In this document: in pieces, positions 42,133 to 51,035 of the stretch | Layout of the letters: the number at the start of each line of letters is the position of its first letter | How positions within the stretch are numbered: position 1 is the first letter of the stretch | DNA from: JANNBN01 sp963763885 | GTDB taxonomy: Bacteria; Actinomycetota; Acidimicrobiia; Acidimicrobiales; JANYDT01 | DNA: 64,000 bases | Direction: 5' to 3' | Assembly: GCA_963763885.1 (NCBI GenBank) | Contig: CAVXQD010000007.1 | Span: 124,001 to 188,000, forward strand | Notes under the pieces: model-generated | What the model was told of the DNA's origin: nothing | Seen by the model: the letters and a program-made list of their open reading frames with translations, nothing else | The model's database searches: none | Position numbers and translations under genes: made by a program

Positions 42133-43164
42133 TCAGCCCGCGGCAGCCCCTGCATGCACAGCAGCGTTGACCGCCAGCGGGAAGTGACATGCCACGAAAT
42201 GGCCTGTACCGACCTCGGTGAGTTGCGGCTCTTCTGCTGCACAACGCTCCGATGCCGCTGGACAGCGGGTACGGAAACGGCAGCCTGACGGCGGCATCAC
42301 TGGCGATGGGAGATCGCCTTCCAGCGCGGATGTCTCGTCTGGGCGATGCGAAGGGTCAGCCTCTGGGATGGAGTCGATGAGGGCCCGCGTGTAGTGATGA
42401 CGGGGCTCGGCGTAGAGCACGTCGGGCGGCCCGACCTCACAGATCTTGCCGAGGTACATGACCACAACACGGTCGCTGACGTTCTTCACCACAGCAAGGT
42501 CGTGGGCGATGAACACCAGCGTGAGACCGTAACGCTGCTTCATCTCTTCCAGCAGGTTGAGGATCTGCGCCTGCACAGATACGTCCAGGGCGGACACTGG
42601 CTCGTCGCAGATGATCACCTTTGGCTCCATCACCAACGCGCGGGCGATGCAAATGCGCTGGCATTGACCACCCGAAAATTCGTGCGGCTTACGAGTGCCG
42701 GCTTGGTCAACGTCGATGCCGACGGTGTCGAGGGTGGCGCGCACTTTTGCTTCGCGCTCTTCCTCGGTGCCGACCTTCCAGATGTTGAGCGGCTCGGAGA
42801 CAATGTCGATGATCTTGCGCCGCGGGTTGAGCGAGGAGATTGGATCTTGGAAGATCATCTGCATCCGCGGGCGCATCTTCCGCAGGTCTTCGCTGTCGAG
42901 GCCCGTGAGCTCTTGACCCTCAAGGATGATGGACCCAGAGGTTGGCTTGGGCAGCTGCATGATGGCCTTACCGGTTGTGGACTTGCCACAGCCGGACTCG
43001 CCGACAAGACCGAGGGTCTCACCCTCCATCACATCGAGGCTGATGCCGGAGACCGCATTGACCTTGAGACCCGAGCGCCCAACGGGGAACTCAACCACCA
43101 AATCGTTGACGGACAAGAGGGCTGTTCCCGCTGGCCGCAGATGGGCTTTTCCTGAACCTGCCAT
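42133..43164 (-). CDS. dppF: Oligopeptide/dipeptide ABC transporter ATPase (DppF/OppF)
   Basis: A 343-residue ATPase with Walker A GESGCGKST, Q-loop MIFQDPISSLNPRR, signature FSGGQCQRI and Walker B VIICDEPVSALD. The C-terminal oligo_HPY extension has EVGPPDVLYAEPRHHYTRAL, SPVMPPSGCRFRTRCPAASE and RCAAEEP, typical of peptide and nickel importers. The signature Gln-Cys instead of Gln-Arg is minor. It begins one base after the DppD stop, so the two ATPases are cotranslated. It is the last gene of the five-gene transporter set. Confidence 0.92.
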   Translation of the reverse strand: MAGSGKAHLRPAGTALLSVNDLVVEFPVGRSGLKVNAVSGISLDVMEGETLGLVGESGCGKSTTGKAIMQLPKPTSGSIILEGQELTGLDSEDLRKMRPRMQMIFQDPISSLNPRRKIIDIVSEPLNIWKVGTEEEREAKVRATLDTVGIDVDQAGTRKPHEFSGGQCQRICIARALVMEPKVIICDEPVSALDVSVQAQILNLLEEMKQRYGLTLVFIAHDLAVVKNVSDRVVVMYLGKICEVGPPDVLYAEPRHHYTRALIDSIPEADPSHRPDETSALEGDLPSPVMPPSGCRFRTRCPAASERCAAEEPQLTEVGTGHFVACHFPLAVNAAVHAGAAAG

Positions 43165-43165
43165 G

Positions 43166-44209
43166 TCAGTTGGCTCCTGCAGTGGCGGTAACAGCCGCGT
43201 CGCCAGCCGCTGGCTTGGTGGAAATCTTGACCGGCGTCTGCGACACCGGGTTCCAGCACCGGAAAAAGTGCCCTGGCACTTCCGGGTCCTCCGTCAACGG
43301 CGGAAGCTCCTTATGACACCAATCGTCTGCGTACGTACAACGTGGCGCGAACCGGCAACCCGTCGGCGGGGTGATGAGGTTTGGTGGTCGACCCGGGATT
43401 GACTCGAGACGAGTATGCGATGGGTCGGACAGTTTGGGGATGGACTTGAGCAGCGCCTCGGTGTATGGGTGGCGCATGTTTGCAAAGAGGTCCACGGTGG
43501 TTGCCTTTTCAACAACCATGCCCGCATACATCACCATGATCTCGTCGGTGCGGCCGGCAACGACGCCAAGGTCGTGGGTGACCAGGATCATGGCCATGTC
43601 ACGTTCGCGTTGTTGGCGGGCCAGCAGGTTGAGAATGGTCTTCTGCACGGTCACGTCGAGAGCCGTGGTTGGTTCGTCGGCAAACAGCAGCTGAGGACCG
43701 CACGCAAGCGCCGAGGCGATAACCACACGCTGACGCATGCCGCCTGACAGCTGGAACGGATACTCAGATAGACGGCGCTTTGGCTCTGGGATACCAACCG
43801 AGCGGAGCAGCTGTTCAGCTGTTTCCAATGCGTCGGCCTTCTTGACATCGAAGTGCTGCGTGAGGCCTTCGGTGAGCTGTCGGCCAATCTTCACAACAGG
43901 GTTGAGCGACGTCATGGGATCTTGGAAGATCATCGCCATGCCGGGGCCGTAGAGCTTGCGACTCTCCTTGGAGGACATCTTGGTGGTGACCTTGCCGTCG
44001 AACACCACCTCGCCACCGCGGATCACCCCACGGCGCGGCAGCAAGTTCATGATCGAACGCGAAAGCACCGACTTGCCAGAGCCGGACTCGCCGACGATGC
44101 CAAGGGTTTGCCCACGGTCGAGCGAGAACGACACACCGTTCACGGCCTGCACGATGCCGCGGTCGGTCTTGAAATGGGTGACCAGATCGGTCACCTCGAG
44201 AAGTGCCAT
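43166..44209 (-). CDS. dppD: Oligopeptide/dipeptide ABC transporter ATPase (DppD/OppD)
   Basis: A 347-residue ATPase with Walker A GESGSGKSV, Q-loop MIFQDPMTSLNPVV, signature LSGGMRQRV and Walker B LLFADEPTTALD. The oligo_HPY C-terminus has RFAPRCTYADDWCHKELPP. It forms a heterodimer with the DppF-like protein. Its start is separated from the upstream permease stop by 232 bases of tandem repeats, unusual for this operon type, which normally has tight junctions. Confidence 0.92.
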   Translation of the reverse strand: MALLEVTDLVTHFKTDRGIVQAVNGVSFSLDRGQTLGIVGESGSGKSVLSRSIMNLLPRRGVIRGGEVVFDGKVTTKMSSKESRKLYGPGMAMIFQDPMTSLNPVVKIGRQLTEGLTQHFDVKKADALETAEQLLRSVGIPEPKRRLSEYPFQLSGGMRQRVVIASALACGPQLLFADEPTTALDVTVQKTILNLLARQQRERDMAMILVTHDLGVVAGRTDEIMVMYAGMVVEKATTVDLFANMRHPYTEALLKSIPKLSDPSHTRLESIPGRPPNLITPPTGCRFAPRCTYADDWCHKELPPLTEDPEVPGHFFRCWNPVSQTPVKISTKPAAGDAAVTATAGAN

Positions 44210-44272
44210 ATCAAACAGCCTTTAGACGAGACGAACTAGGAATACAACCAACGACAAGTGATGCATCTTCAT

Positions 44273-44457
44273 ACTCGCCCATCACAGTGCTCCGCGACAC
44301 TGATCGCACCCGTGAGGACTCGCTTCGCTCGCCATCACAAAGCTCCCTACCCGACTCATCGCTTTCGTGAGCCTCGCTTCGCTCGCCATCACAAAGCTCC
44401 CTACACTGATCGCACTTGCGAGGACTCGCTTCGCTCGCCCATCACAGTGCTCCCTGC
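44273..44457. repeat. 53-54-bp tandem repeats, three copies plus a partial
   Basis: Units at 44297-44350, 44351-44404 and 44405-44457 share ACTCGCTTCGCTCGCCATCA and a CTCCCTAC end, and a partial unit precedes them at 44273-44296. The last copy overlaps the 3' end of the permease gene: on the minus strand each copy repeats the GGAGCnnTGTGA that ends dppC. They look like successive duplications of the gene's 3' end. Together they fill the gap between dppC and dppD. Confidence 0.75.
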
Positions 44458-45428
44458 TTATTCTCTAGACGCTCCCGCGCCTTATCCCCGATGTAGTTGA
44501 ACGACAACACGGTGAGGAAGAGCGCAAGACCGGGAATGAAGGCAACCATTGGGGCTTTTTCGAGATCGGCTCGTTGGGAGGCTGCGGCAATCTGTTTACC
44601 CCATGCGGTGGTGTCCGTGCCGGAACCCACGCCAACACCCAAGAAGCTGAGGCCGCCTTCGATGACCATCACGGCGCCAGCGGAGACCAGACCATACGCA
44701 AGCATTGGCTTTGCCACGTTGGGCAAGATGTCACCCCACAGAATGCGCGGAACCTTGGCGCCCATGGCACGTGCTGCCATCACAAACTCTCGTTGAGAGA
44801 ATTGGATGGTGCTCGCGCGGACCACTCTAAATATCTGCGGGATGGACAACACGCCCAGCGCAAGCGACACCTTGCTGACACTCGAGCTAAGGCCTTGCGC
44901 CGTGCCACCTTCGCCGACGCGGGCACTGAGTACAGCGATCATCAGCAAAATGAACAACAGAGGCGGAACGCTCAGTAACACGTTGGTGAGGAACGACAAC
45001 ACCGTGTCGACCCGTCCGCGGAAGTATCCAGCGACCATGCCCAGCGTGCCGCCGACGAGGAAGCCCAACACCACTGTGGCCGCCGCAATCACCAGGCTGT
45101 TCTTTGCACCGCGCACTAGGTCAACGAGGATGTCGTTGCCGCTGAGGTTCAACCCAAGCGGGTGCAGCTTAGAGATGGTTGAACTCCAGCGACCCTCTGT
45201 CACCTCAATGGTGCCGATGAAGTCGACCTCCTTTTTCCAGTCGACGAGGTTCGCGACGGTCGTGCTGACGACCACGAAACACAACCAGAAAACTGCCAGC
45301 CAGAACGCTGGGCCCCAGGGCTTCTTCACCTTGAGCGGGGCAATGACGCCCGACGCCGGAGCGCCCGCTGTGGGGACCGGGGAGGACGGAAGGTTGTTCT
45401 GGGTTTGAGTAGAGGTAACTGTTGTCAT
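44442..45428 (-). CDS. dppC: Peptide ABC transporter permease (DppC-like)
   Basis: A 328-residue inner-membrane permease of the BPD_transp_1 family. The N-terminus is about 35 residues of hydrophilic sequence, then KPWGPAFWLAVFWLCFVVVS as the first helix. HPLGLNLSGNDILVDLVRGA is the conserved region before the core. The EAA-like loop is FVMAARAMGAKVPRILWGDI. The ATG overlaps the stop of the DppB-like gene. The C-terminal QGAL lies inside the tandem repeat array, so the end may vary between strains. Confidence 0.9.
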   Translation of the reverse strand: MTTVTSTQTQNNLPSSPVPTAGAPASGVIAPLKVKKPWGPAFWLAVFWLCFVVVSTTVANLVDWKKEVDFIGTIEVTEGRWSSTISKLHPLGLNLSGNDILVDLVRGAKNSLVIAAATVVLGFLVGGTLGMVAGYFRGRVDTVLSFLTNVLLSVPPLLFILLMIAVLSARVGEGGTAQGLSSSVSKVSLALGVLSIPQIFRVVRASTIQFSQREFVMAARAMGAKVPRILWGDILPNVAKPMLAYGLVSAGAVMVIEGGLSFLGVGVGSGTDTTAWGKQIAAASQRADLEKAPMVAFIPGLALFLTVLSFNYIGDKARERLENKQGAL

Positions 45429-46411
45429 GCGAGCTTCCGAGCAAACCGGACCCGAGGGTCGACCACGCCGTATAAGACATCGATAATCGTCGTGAGGATG
45501 ACGAACACAACCGTGACGATGGAAACCACTCCAAGAGTCACGGGATAGTCACGGTCGTTGATGGCCTGGAAGACCTTTCCACCAAGACCGTTGAGCGTGA
45601 AGATGCCTTCGATGATGAGCAAGTTTCCTAGCAGCTGCCCAACGGCGACGCCGACAACGGTCATCAGCGTGAAGCTGGAAGGCCGGAACGCGTGCCTTGC
45701 AAGGATGTAGCGGTCGCTCATGCCCTTGGACTTGGCCATCAGCACGTAGTCGTCTTGCAGCGTGGTGGCCATGTCGGTGCGGATGATGCGTAAGAAGCCT
45801 GCGGACTGGCTGACGGATACTGCCAAGGCCGGGGCAAACAGCGACTGGAGGCACCGAAGTGGGTTCGTCAAGAACGGCACATAGTCGCGGAGAAACAGGT
45901 TGGAGTTGGTGCCGTCGCCGCCCACTTGTTTGAACACTGCGCTGAAGAGCAGCAACACCGCTAGGCCGGACACAAATCCCGGCACAGATAACGTTCCAAA
46001 CGCGAACATATTGATTATTCGGTCGACTCGGCCGCCGACACGGTACGCCGAGTACACGCCGAGCGGGATGGCGATGGTCAGAGATAACAGCACGGAAAAG
46101 ATGGCAAGGGTGACCGAGACGGGGAAGCTTTGCTTCACCAGGTCGACAACTTTTACGCCTTCGTACTTCCAGCTGGTGCCGAAGTCACCTTGCAGCGCGT
46201 TGCCGGCCCAATTGACGTAGCGGATGGGAAACGGTCGGTCCAGGCCGAACTCGTGTTGCTTCTCAGCGAGAGCCTCTGGCGTGGCGTTCACGCCAAGCGC
46301 AATCTCTGCCGCGTCGCCTGGAAGGAAAGACAGCATGGCGGTGCACAGCACGGTCACGGCAAACAGCACCGGGATCACCATTGCAAACCTGCGGAGGATG
46401 TATTTCAGCAA
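45425..46411 (-). CDS. dppB: Peptide ABC transporter permease (DppB-like)
   Basis: A 328-residue permease. The start KYILRRFAMVIPVLFAVTVL, the segment DRPFPIRYVNWAGNALQGDF, the EAA loop YVLMAKSKGMSDRYILARHA, and a C-terminal TTIIDVLYGVVDPRVRF are all typical of DppB/OppB. The start codon is TTG at 46411, preceded by GAAGG about ten bases upstream. It follows the binding-protein gene after a 267-bp gap that contains a strong terminator-like hairpin. Confidence 0.9.
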   Translation of the reverse strand: MLKYILRRFAMVIPVLFAVTVLCTAMLSFLPGDAAEIALGVNATPEALAEKQHEFGLDRPFPIRYVNWAGNALQGDFGTSWKYEGVKVVDLVKQSFPVSVTLAIFSVLLSLTIAIPLGVYSAYRVGGRVDRIINMFAFGTLSVPGFVSGLAVLLLFSAVFKQVGGDGTNSNLFLRDYVPFLTNPLRCLQSLFAPALAVSVSQSAGFLRIIRTDMATTLQDDYVLMAKSKGMSDRYILARHAFRPSSFTLMTVVGVAVGQLLGNLLIIEGIFTLNGLGGKVFQAINDRDYPVTLGVVSIVTVVFVILTTIIDVLYGVVDPRVRFARKLA

Positions 46412-46558
46412 CTCGATCGACCTTCGTCAGCGCGCAGCTGATTGAAAAACGGATAACGGGAATTGGAAGGCGGGAAAGTGAAAGACGGGAACAGATGAAC
46501 ATCCTGCATGACTGGGGCCCAACAAAACTAAGTGGACTGACCATCACGCTTGAAACAG

Positions 46559-46588
46559 GTGCTCCGAAGCGGGTTCGCTTCGGAGCAC
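46559..46588 (-). terminator. Hairpin terminator after the peptide-binding protein gene
   Basis: GTGCTCCGAAGCG and CGCTTCGGAGCAC pair perfectly over 13 bp around a four-base loop, 90 bases after the binding-protein stop on the minus strand, with a short TTT beyond. It would allow high binding-protein expression with partial read-through into dppBCDF. The remainder of 46412-46678 shows nothing else. Confidence 0.65.
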
Positions 46589-46678
46589 ACATGCATTCGT
46601 ACATCACCAGGTGTCATCAGGGCAAAGCCGAGACAACACCCGGTTTACAACTGGGCGTCTGTGTGGACGGAGATGGAA

Positions 46679-48340
46679 TCAGCCGCAGGAGAGCGAGCCG
46701 ACGCCAGGAGTGGCGCCGCCGTAGACAGCCCAAGGCGTGTCGCCGTTTGGCAACTTGAACGCCTCTGTGCCCTTGCAGCCCTTGGCCTGACCGAGCACCC
46801 ACTTGGAGTACCAGTTGGGGATGTAGTACATCTCTTCGCCGAACGCCTGGTTGATGGCTTCAGCGGCCTTCTTGCGCACTGCAACGTCGGAGTTGCCACG
46901 GATCTGGTTGAACGACTCGTCGATGGTGCCGTCCTTGAAGCGTGCGAAGTTCAGCGCCTGCGAACCAATTGGTGCAGCTGTCTCGGAGTGCCACCAGAGA
47001 CGTTCACCGTCTGGGTCGTAGCCGCCGTGGTTGCGCCACGTGAGCCACTGGTAGGTGCCGAGGAGACCGGCAGGGATGTAGCTGGCCTGTGGCAGCTCGG
47101 AGGTCTTGATGATGAAACCAGCACGCTCGACCATCTGTTTCTTGATGTTGCGGGTTTCAATCGCTTCAGGAGCGGTTGTGGTTGCCATGTTGAACTCGAC
47201 GTCTTTGCCGCCGTTGGCTGCCTTGCACTTGGCGTACTCTTCCTTCGCCTTGTCCAAGTTGTAGCCAGGGTTGCCGTTGTTCTCCAAGTAACCAATGGCT
47301 GCAGGCGAGAACACGCCGTTTGCCTTGGTGAAGCCCTGAGCACGGATCTTGATGAGCGTGTCGAGGTCCAGCGCCAGGGTGGCCGCAAGACGGCAGCTCT
47401 TCACGTTGAACGGCGCCGTTGCATTGTTCAGCATGTCGTAGTTGACCTGGGCTGGGCCCTGCGCATCGACGACGGCGATCTTGCCGGCCTTCTCAGCAGC
47501 CTGGTACTCGTTCACAGCAACGGCAGCCGAGGTGTGCGCGAACTGGATCTGGCCGTTCTGCAATGCGGCCAGGCGCGCATCGTCGGAGATCATCACGCGG
47601 AACTCAACTTCGTCAGCGGCAGGAGTTCCACGCCACCACGAGGTGTTCTTGGTTGCGACAAACTTCTGGTTTGGTACCCATTCCTTGAAAATGAAGGGGC
47701 CAGTGCCGATTGGGGCGGTGCTATTCCGTGCCTTGATCTGAGCCGGTGCGACCATGGCGCCGAGTGAGCCGGTGAGGAACACGGGGAACGAAACCCAAGG
47801 GGTACGCATCGCACAGGTGACAACAAGTTCGCCGGTGGCCTGGCAGCCTGCCAAGTTGAGCAACGAAGCACCGGTGAGTGGGCTTGTCTGGACCGAGGTG
47901 ATGTTCTGCACGGCTGCGTCTGCGTTGAACGCTTCGCCGTTATGGAACTTGATACCGGAACGCAGTTTGAGCGTCCAGGTTTTCGAATCCGAAGATGCAC
48001 TTGCAGACTCGGCGAGGTAGCCGACTGTCTCCGCCTTGTTGTTCACATAGAACAGGTTCTCGATGACGGAGTAGCGGACCTGGGCACCGGCGACGGACCA
48101 GTTCTGGGTGGCAGGAAGCCAGCCATTGGATTCGGCGTCGATGCCGTACACAATCCTGCCGCCGGTCTTTGCCGGAGTGGCTGCTGCGGCCGTTGTGGGC
48201 GCAGCCGTTGTGACGGCCTTTTTCTTGGTTGTGGTCTTCTTAACCGTCTTTTTGGTGGCGGCGTCGGCGCCAGTCGGCATCAGAAGAGATGCGGCCAGCG
48301 CCAGCGCCGCAGCGCCGGTGAGCTTTGCTCGGTACGTCAT
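46679..48340 (-). CDS. Peptide ABC transporter substrate-binding protein (SBP_bac_5)
   Basis: A 553-residue extracellular solute-binding protein of family 5 (DppA/OppA-like). A Sec signal ends at TGADA-ATKK, with no lipobox Cys, unusual for a Gram-positive binding protein. A basic Thr/Lys/Ala linker (TKKTVKKTTTKKKAVTT) precedes the binding domain, which has GGRIVYGIDAESNGWLP, TWTLKLRSGIKFHNGEAFNA and GTGPFIFKEWVPNQKF. How it stays at the cell surface is unclear; the Lys-rich linker may bind the wall. The start has GAGGA upstream. It is the first gene of the dpp-like set. Confidence 0.9.
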   Translation of the reverse strand: MTYRAKLTGAAALALAASLLMPTGADAATKKTVKKTTTKKKAVTTAAPTTAAAATPAKTGGRIVYGIDAESNGWLPATQNWSVAGAQVRYSVIENLFYVNNKAETVGYLAESASASSDSKTWTLKLRSGIKFHNGEAFNADAAVQNITSVQTSPLTGASLLNLAGCQATGELVVTCAMRTPWVSFPVFLTGSLGAMVAPAQIKARNSTAPIGTGPFIFKEWVPNQKFVATKNTSWWRGTPAADEVEFRVMISDDARLAALQNGQIQFAHTSAAVAVNEYQAAEKAGKIAVVDAQGPAQVNYDMLNNATAPFNVKSCRLAATLALDLDTLIKIRAQGFTKANGVFSPAAIGYLENNGNPGYNLDKAKEEYAKCKAANGGKDVEFNMATTTAPEAIETRNIKKQMVERAGFIIKTSELPQASYIPAGLLGTYQWLTWRNHGGYDPDGERLWWHSETAAPIGSQALNFARFKDGTIDESFNQIRGNSDVAVRKKAAEAINQAFGEEMYYIPNWYSKWVLGQAKGCKGTEAFKLPNGDTPWAVYGGATPGVGSLSCG

Positions 48341-48433
48341 TAGTCCTCACAGGTGGTATGGGGGTTCACTGCCACCGGGAGGCAGCAGGTTGCGGGTTGA
48401 CCGGATATCAGCGAGTGCCGTCGTGCAATCGTT

Positions 48434-48447
48434 GTGACCCTGGTCAC
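48434..48447. promoter_or_regulatory. 14-bp palindrome in divergent promoter region
   Basis: GTGACC-CT-GGTCAC lies between the divergent peptide-binding protein (start 48340) and the YeiH-like gene (start 48608). It has the form of a dimeric regulator site; the regulator is unknown. A further TTGGTCAC half-site follows near 48474. Confidence 0.35.
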
Positions 48448-48607
48448 CCAACGGCTTCACCATAGTGTTGCCTTGGTCACAGGAACCACTCATCGCTGTT
48501 CACTCAGCCCGTTTTCGTGTGTTGGCCTTGTTCACTCTGGAGTCTCTGCCTCAAATCCGCCCGAATTCACGCCTTTTTCGCACCTCCCGCCTACGATCGT
48601 GCTCACC

Positions 48608-49648
48608 GTGAAGCCGCACCGACCCGCCAACGCGCTGCATCAGGCATGGGGCCCGGAGCCGTTGCGGATACTCGCGCCGGGCCTGCTGGTTGTTGGGTTC
48701 GCGGCCAGCGCAGCGTTCGTTGCGCATCGTGCGCTGGGGGTGTTGTCGCCGCTGACCGCTGCTGTGGTCATCGGGGTCGTGCTTTCCAACACCCGTCGTA
48801 TCCCCGGGCCTTGTTTCGCTGGCATCCAGTGGGCATCGAAAAAGTTGCTACGTCTCGGCGTTGTCCTCCTGGGTTTACGACTCACGCTCACCGACATGTG
48901 GAAACTGGGTGCGAAAGGCTTGGCGCTCGTGGTCGGTGTTGTTGCAATCACGTTCTTCGCGACGCAATGGATGGCACGCAAGTTGGGGCTCTCCCCCACG
49001 CTTGGGCTACTTGTCGCAACGGGGTTCTCCATCTGCGGGGCCTCGGCTGTTGCTGCAATGAAAGGCGTGACGCCCGAGGCAAAAGAAGAAGACGTCGTGT
49101 ACTCAGTTGCACTGGTGACGTTGTGTGGGTCGCTCGCCATCGTCACGCTGCCCATCGTCGGCGCGTGGTTGGGGTTTCGCGGTCACACACTTGGTTCGTG
49201 GATCGGTGCGTCGGTGCACGACGTGGCCCAGACGATCGCAACTGCGTCGGCAGCAGGTAGTGACGATGTGAAAGAAGCGGCAATCGTGGTGAAACTCACG
49301 CGCGTTGTGTTGCTGGCGCCGATGGTGATCGGTGTCAGCGTGTCGCATCGGCGCCACGTGGTCGACCCTGCTGAGACGGGCAGTCGCCCTCCCCTGTTGC
49401 CGCTGTTCGTTGCGTGCTTCTTGGCCATGATCGTGGTTCGCACCACCGGAATGGTTCCGAGCGGCGTGTTGAGCACGGCCAAAACTGCCGAAACGCTGTT
49501 GTTCGCTGCGGCACTTGTGGGGTTGGGAGTCGGTGTCCGATTCGACAAGTTGCGTCGGGTGGGAGTGCGCCCGCTCGTTCTCGGTCTTGCCAGTTGGGCG
49601 GTCATTGCCGGCGTCTCTGCCTTCGGCGTCTGGACCCTCCAGATCTAA
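48608..49648 (+). CDS. YeiH/UPF0324 family membrane protein (putative sulfate exporter)
   Basis: A 346-residue polytopic membrane protein with about ten hydrophobic segments. The family sequence VLSNTRRIPGPCFAGIQWAS and KLLRLGVVLLGLRLT appears near the N-terminus. ATGFSICGASAVAAMKGVT and SWIGASVHDVAQTIATA are the two central signature regions. YeiH proteins are proposed sulfate or sulfonate exporters, but direct evidence is thin. The GTG at 48608 begins the homologous region; the ribosome-binding site is weak. The stop is followed within seven bases by the structured element at 49655. Confidence 0.85.
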   Translation: MKPHRPANALHQAWGPEPLRILAPGLLVVGFAASAAFVAHRALGVLSPLTAAVVIGVVLSNTRRIPGPCFAGIQWASKKLLRLGVVLLGLRLTLTDMWKLGAKGLALVVGVVAITFFATQWMARKLGLSPTLGLLVATGFSICGASAVAAMKGVTPEAKEEDVVYSVALVTLCGSLAIVTLPIVGAWLGFRGHTLGSWIGASVHDVAQTIATASAAGSDDVKEAAIVVKLTRVVLLAPMVIGVSVSHRRHVVDPAETGSRPPLLPLFVACFLAMIVVRTTGMVPSGVLSTAKTAETLLFAAALVGLGVGVRFDKLRRVGVRPLVLGLASWAVIAGVSAFGVWTLQI

Positions 49649-49654
49649 GCGACG

Positions 49655-49719
49655 GCGAGAGAGGTTGCCCCCAGCCGTGGGGGTAGTCCACCTCGCAATG
49701 TTGTTCCGAGGTGGATTGC
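49655..49719 (+). ncRNA. 65-nt double-hairpin element, copy A (3' of yeiH-like gene)
   Basis: The element starts GCGAGAGAGGTTG and contains hairpin 1 (CCCCCA-gccg-TGGGGG) and hairpin 2 (CCACCTCG...CGAGGTGG), then ATTGC. A second copy, inverted, lies directly after infB at 52765-52829. The 5' lead, both stems and the 3' end are identical, while loop and spacer bases differ. It lies between convergent genes here and may act as a terminator or 3'-UTR structure; RNA function is inferred. Confidence 0.6.
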
Positions 49720-49724
49720 TGCGG

Positions 49725-50666
49725 TCAGGCTCGGCGGCGACCCGAGAGCAGGACCAGGCCGGCGCCGATCAGACAGAGGGCGCCGAGCAACAGACGCGTC
49801 GGGTCGCCTCCGGTGTAGGCCACCTCATCGACACCTTCTTCGGGTGCGTTCGCGTCGGCGCCAAGAACATCGATTGAAGCTTCAGTCGTCGGGGGCTGAG
49901 CTGTGGTTGCGGGGGCAATCGACGTTGCTGGGGTTGTGGTCGCAACAGTCGCAGGCACAGTGGCTGCCACCGTCGTAGCAGCCGCGGTGGGTGGAGCAAC
50001 GGTGGTTGGAGCAATGGTTGGCTTCGAAGCGATCGTCGTAGTGATAACTGGGTCGGGGTTCGGGGTCTGGGCCGGCTTCAACGACAACGTCGTCGTCGCA
50101 GCAACGGTGCTGGACGGAAAGACCGAGTTCTCAAGGTCCAGATCGGCCATCGCAACAGCGGACATCGGCGCCAGCTGATCGGCGGTCGCGAAAGCTGTGT
50201 TGAGGTACGTGAGGTTGTTGAGGTTCGCGAAGTCGGCAGCCTCAACAACATGCTCCGCTGTACAAGTGATCGCCTCGGACACCTCAAGCGTGGCCGGCAT
50301 GACCCGATCGCAGACAAAGTTCGTCGTAGTCGGGTCCGTCAGATTCACTCCCGTCAACTGGCTGTAGCTGTCGTTGCGCGCGTAAATCTCGAAGAGAATC
50401 ACTTCTTGATATGCGAACGGAGAACTCTTCCCGTTCGCCACTGACTTTTGCAGGTACAGGTCTGGTTCCCCACAGACGCGGTCGGGTACCGGCGTACCGC
50501 TTGCCGCTTCCGGAGGTTGTTCATCAATCCGGCAACTCGCTGGAGTTGGAATGGCTTGTGGTTCCGACGCATCGATTTGTTGAGTTTCCGTTGCCGTCGC
50601 GTCAGAGAGTTCAGCAGCGTTGGACTGGCTGAAACCGAACGAGGCAAGAAGCAGCGCTGCCGCCAC
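49725..50666 (-). CDS. Secreted protein with VAYTG sorting-like signal
   Basis: A 313-residue exported protein. A signal sequence (AAALLLASFGFSQSNAAE) is followed by a DUF11-like beta domain (about 70-165, DLYLQKSVANGKSS, NDSYSQLTGVNLTDP). A Thr/Ala/Pro stalk comes next, then IDVLGADANAPEEGVDE-VAYTG, a hydrophobic helix and GRRRA. Sequence before the GTG at 50666 is open and looks like a positively charged signal start (YGRSLVRVP) but has no normal start codon, so the true N-terminus is uncertain. It is paralogous in plan to the gene at 51036. Confidence 0.8.
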   Translation of the reverse strand: MAAALLLASFGFSQSNAAELSDATATETQQIDASEPQAIPTPASCRIDEQPPEAASGTPVPDRVCGEPDLYLQKSVANGKSSPFAYQEVILFEIYARNDSYSQLTGVNLTDPTTTNFVCDRVMPATLEVSEAITCTAEHVVEAADFANLNNLTYLNTAFATADQLAPMSAVAMADLDLENSVFPSSTVAATTTLSLKPAQTPNPDPVITTTIASKPTIAPTTVAPPTAAATTVAATVPATVATTTPATSIAPATTAQPPTTEASIDVLGADANAPEEGVDEVAYTGGDPTRLLLGALCLIGAGLVLLSGRRRA

Positions 50667-50826
50667 CGGGACTCGGACAAGCGACCGACCGTATTTGTAA
50701 GCAGACTTACTACCGATTCGACCAAGCCACCCTTCGCTGGACGCGACGAAACGAACGGTTTGGATGGGTGCGGCTGGTCAATTGGGGCCTCTGAAACTGT
50801 GGGAAGTCCGGGGTGGGGTGGAAAAC

Positions 50827-50861
50827 ACAACTGCCCTGCACGCTGGGTGCAAGGCAGTTGT
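50827..50861 (-). terminator. Intrinsic terminator of the 51036-52523 gene
   Basis: On the minus strand ACAACTGCC-T-TGCAC pairs with GTGCA-G-GGCAGTTGT (15 positions, one mismatch) around a five-base loop, followed by GTTTTCC. It lies 175 bases after the upstream surface-protein stop. The rest of 50667-51035 shows no gene or other element. Confidence 0.65.
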
Positions 50862-51035
50862 TGTATCGAATGATCAGGGTCAACCTACCCAAGCAAGTTC
50901 ACGCCTTCCAGCCCAACGAGGTGCTCGAAGGCATGAATCATCTGACGTGATGAGGGCCGTTCACACACCGACTGCCGAAGGCAACAATCGTGTGTAGACA
51001 TACGGGTCTCAGATCGGCCGAACCCGTCGATTGGA

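Noticed and set aside
44273..44457. A CRISPR-like or phage attachment array
   Set aside because: Units are adjacent tandem copies that include the end of dppC; there are no spacers and no integrase.
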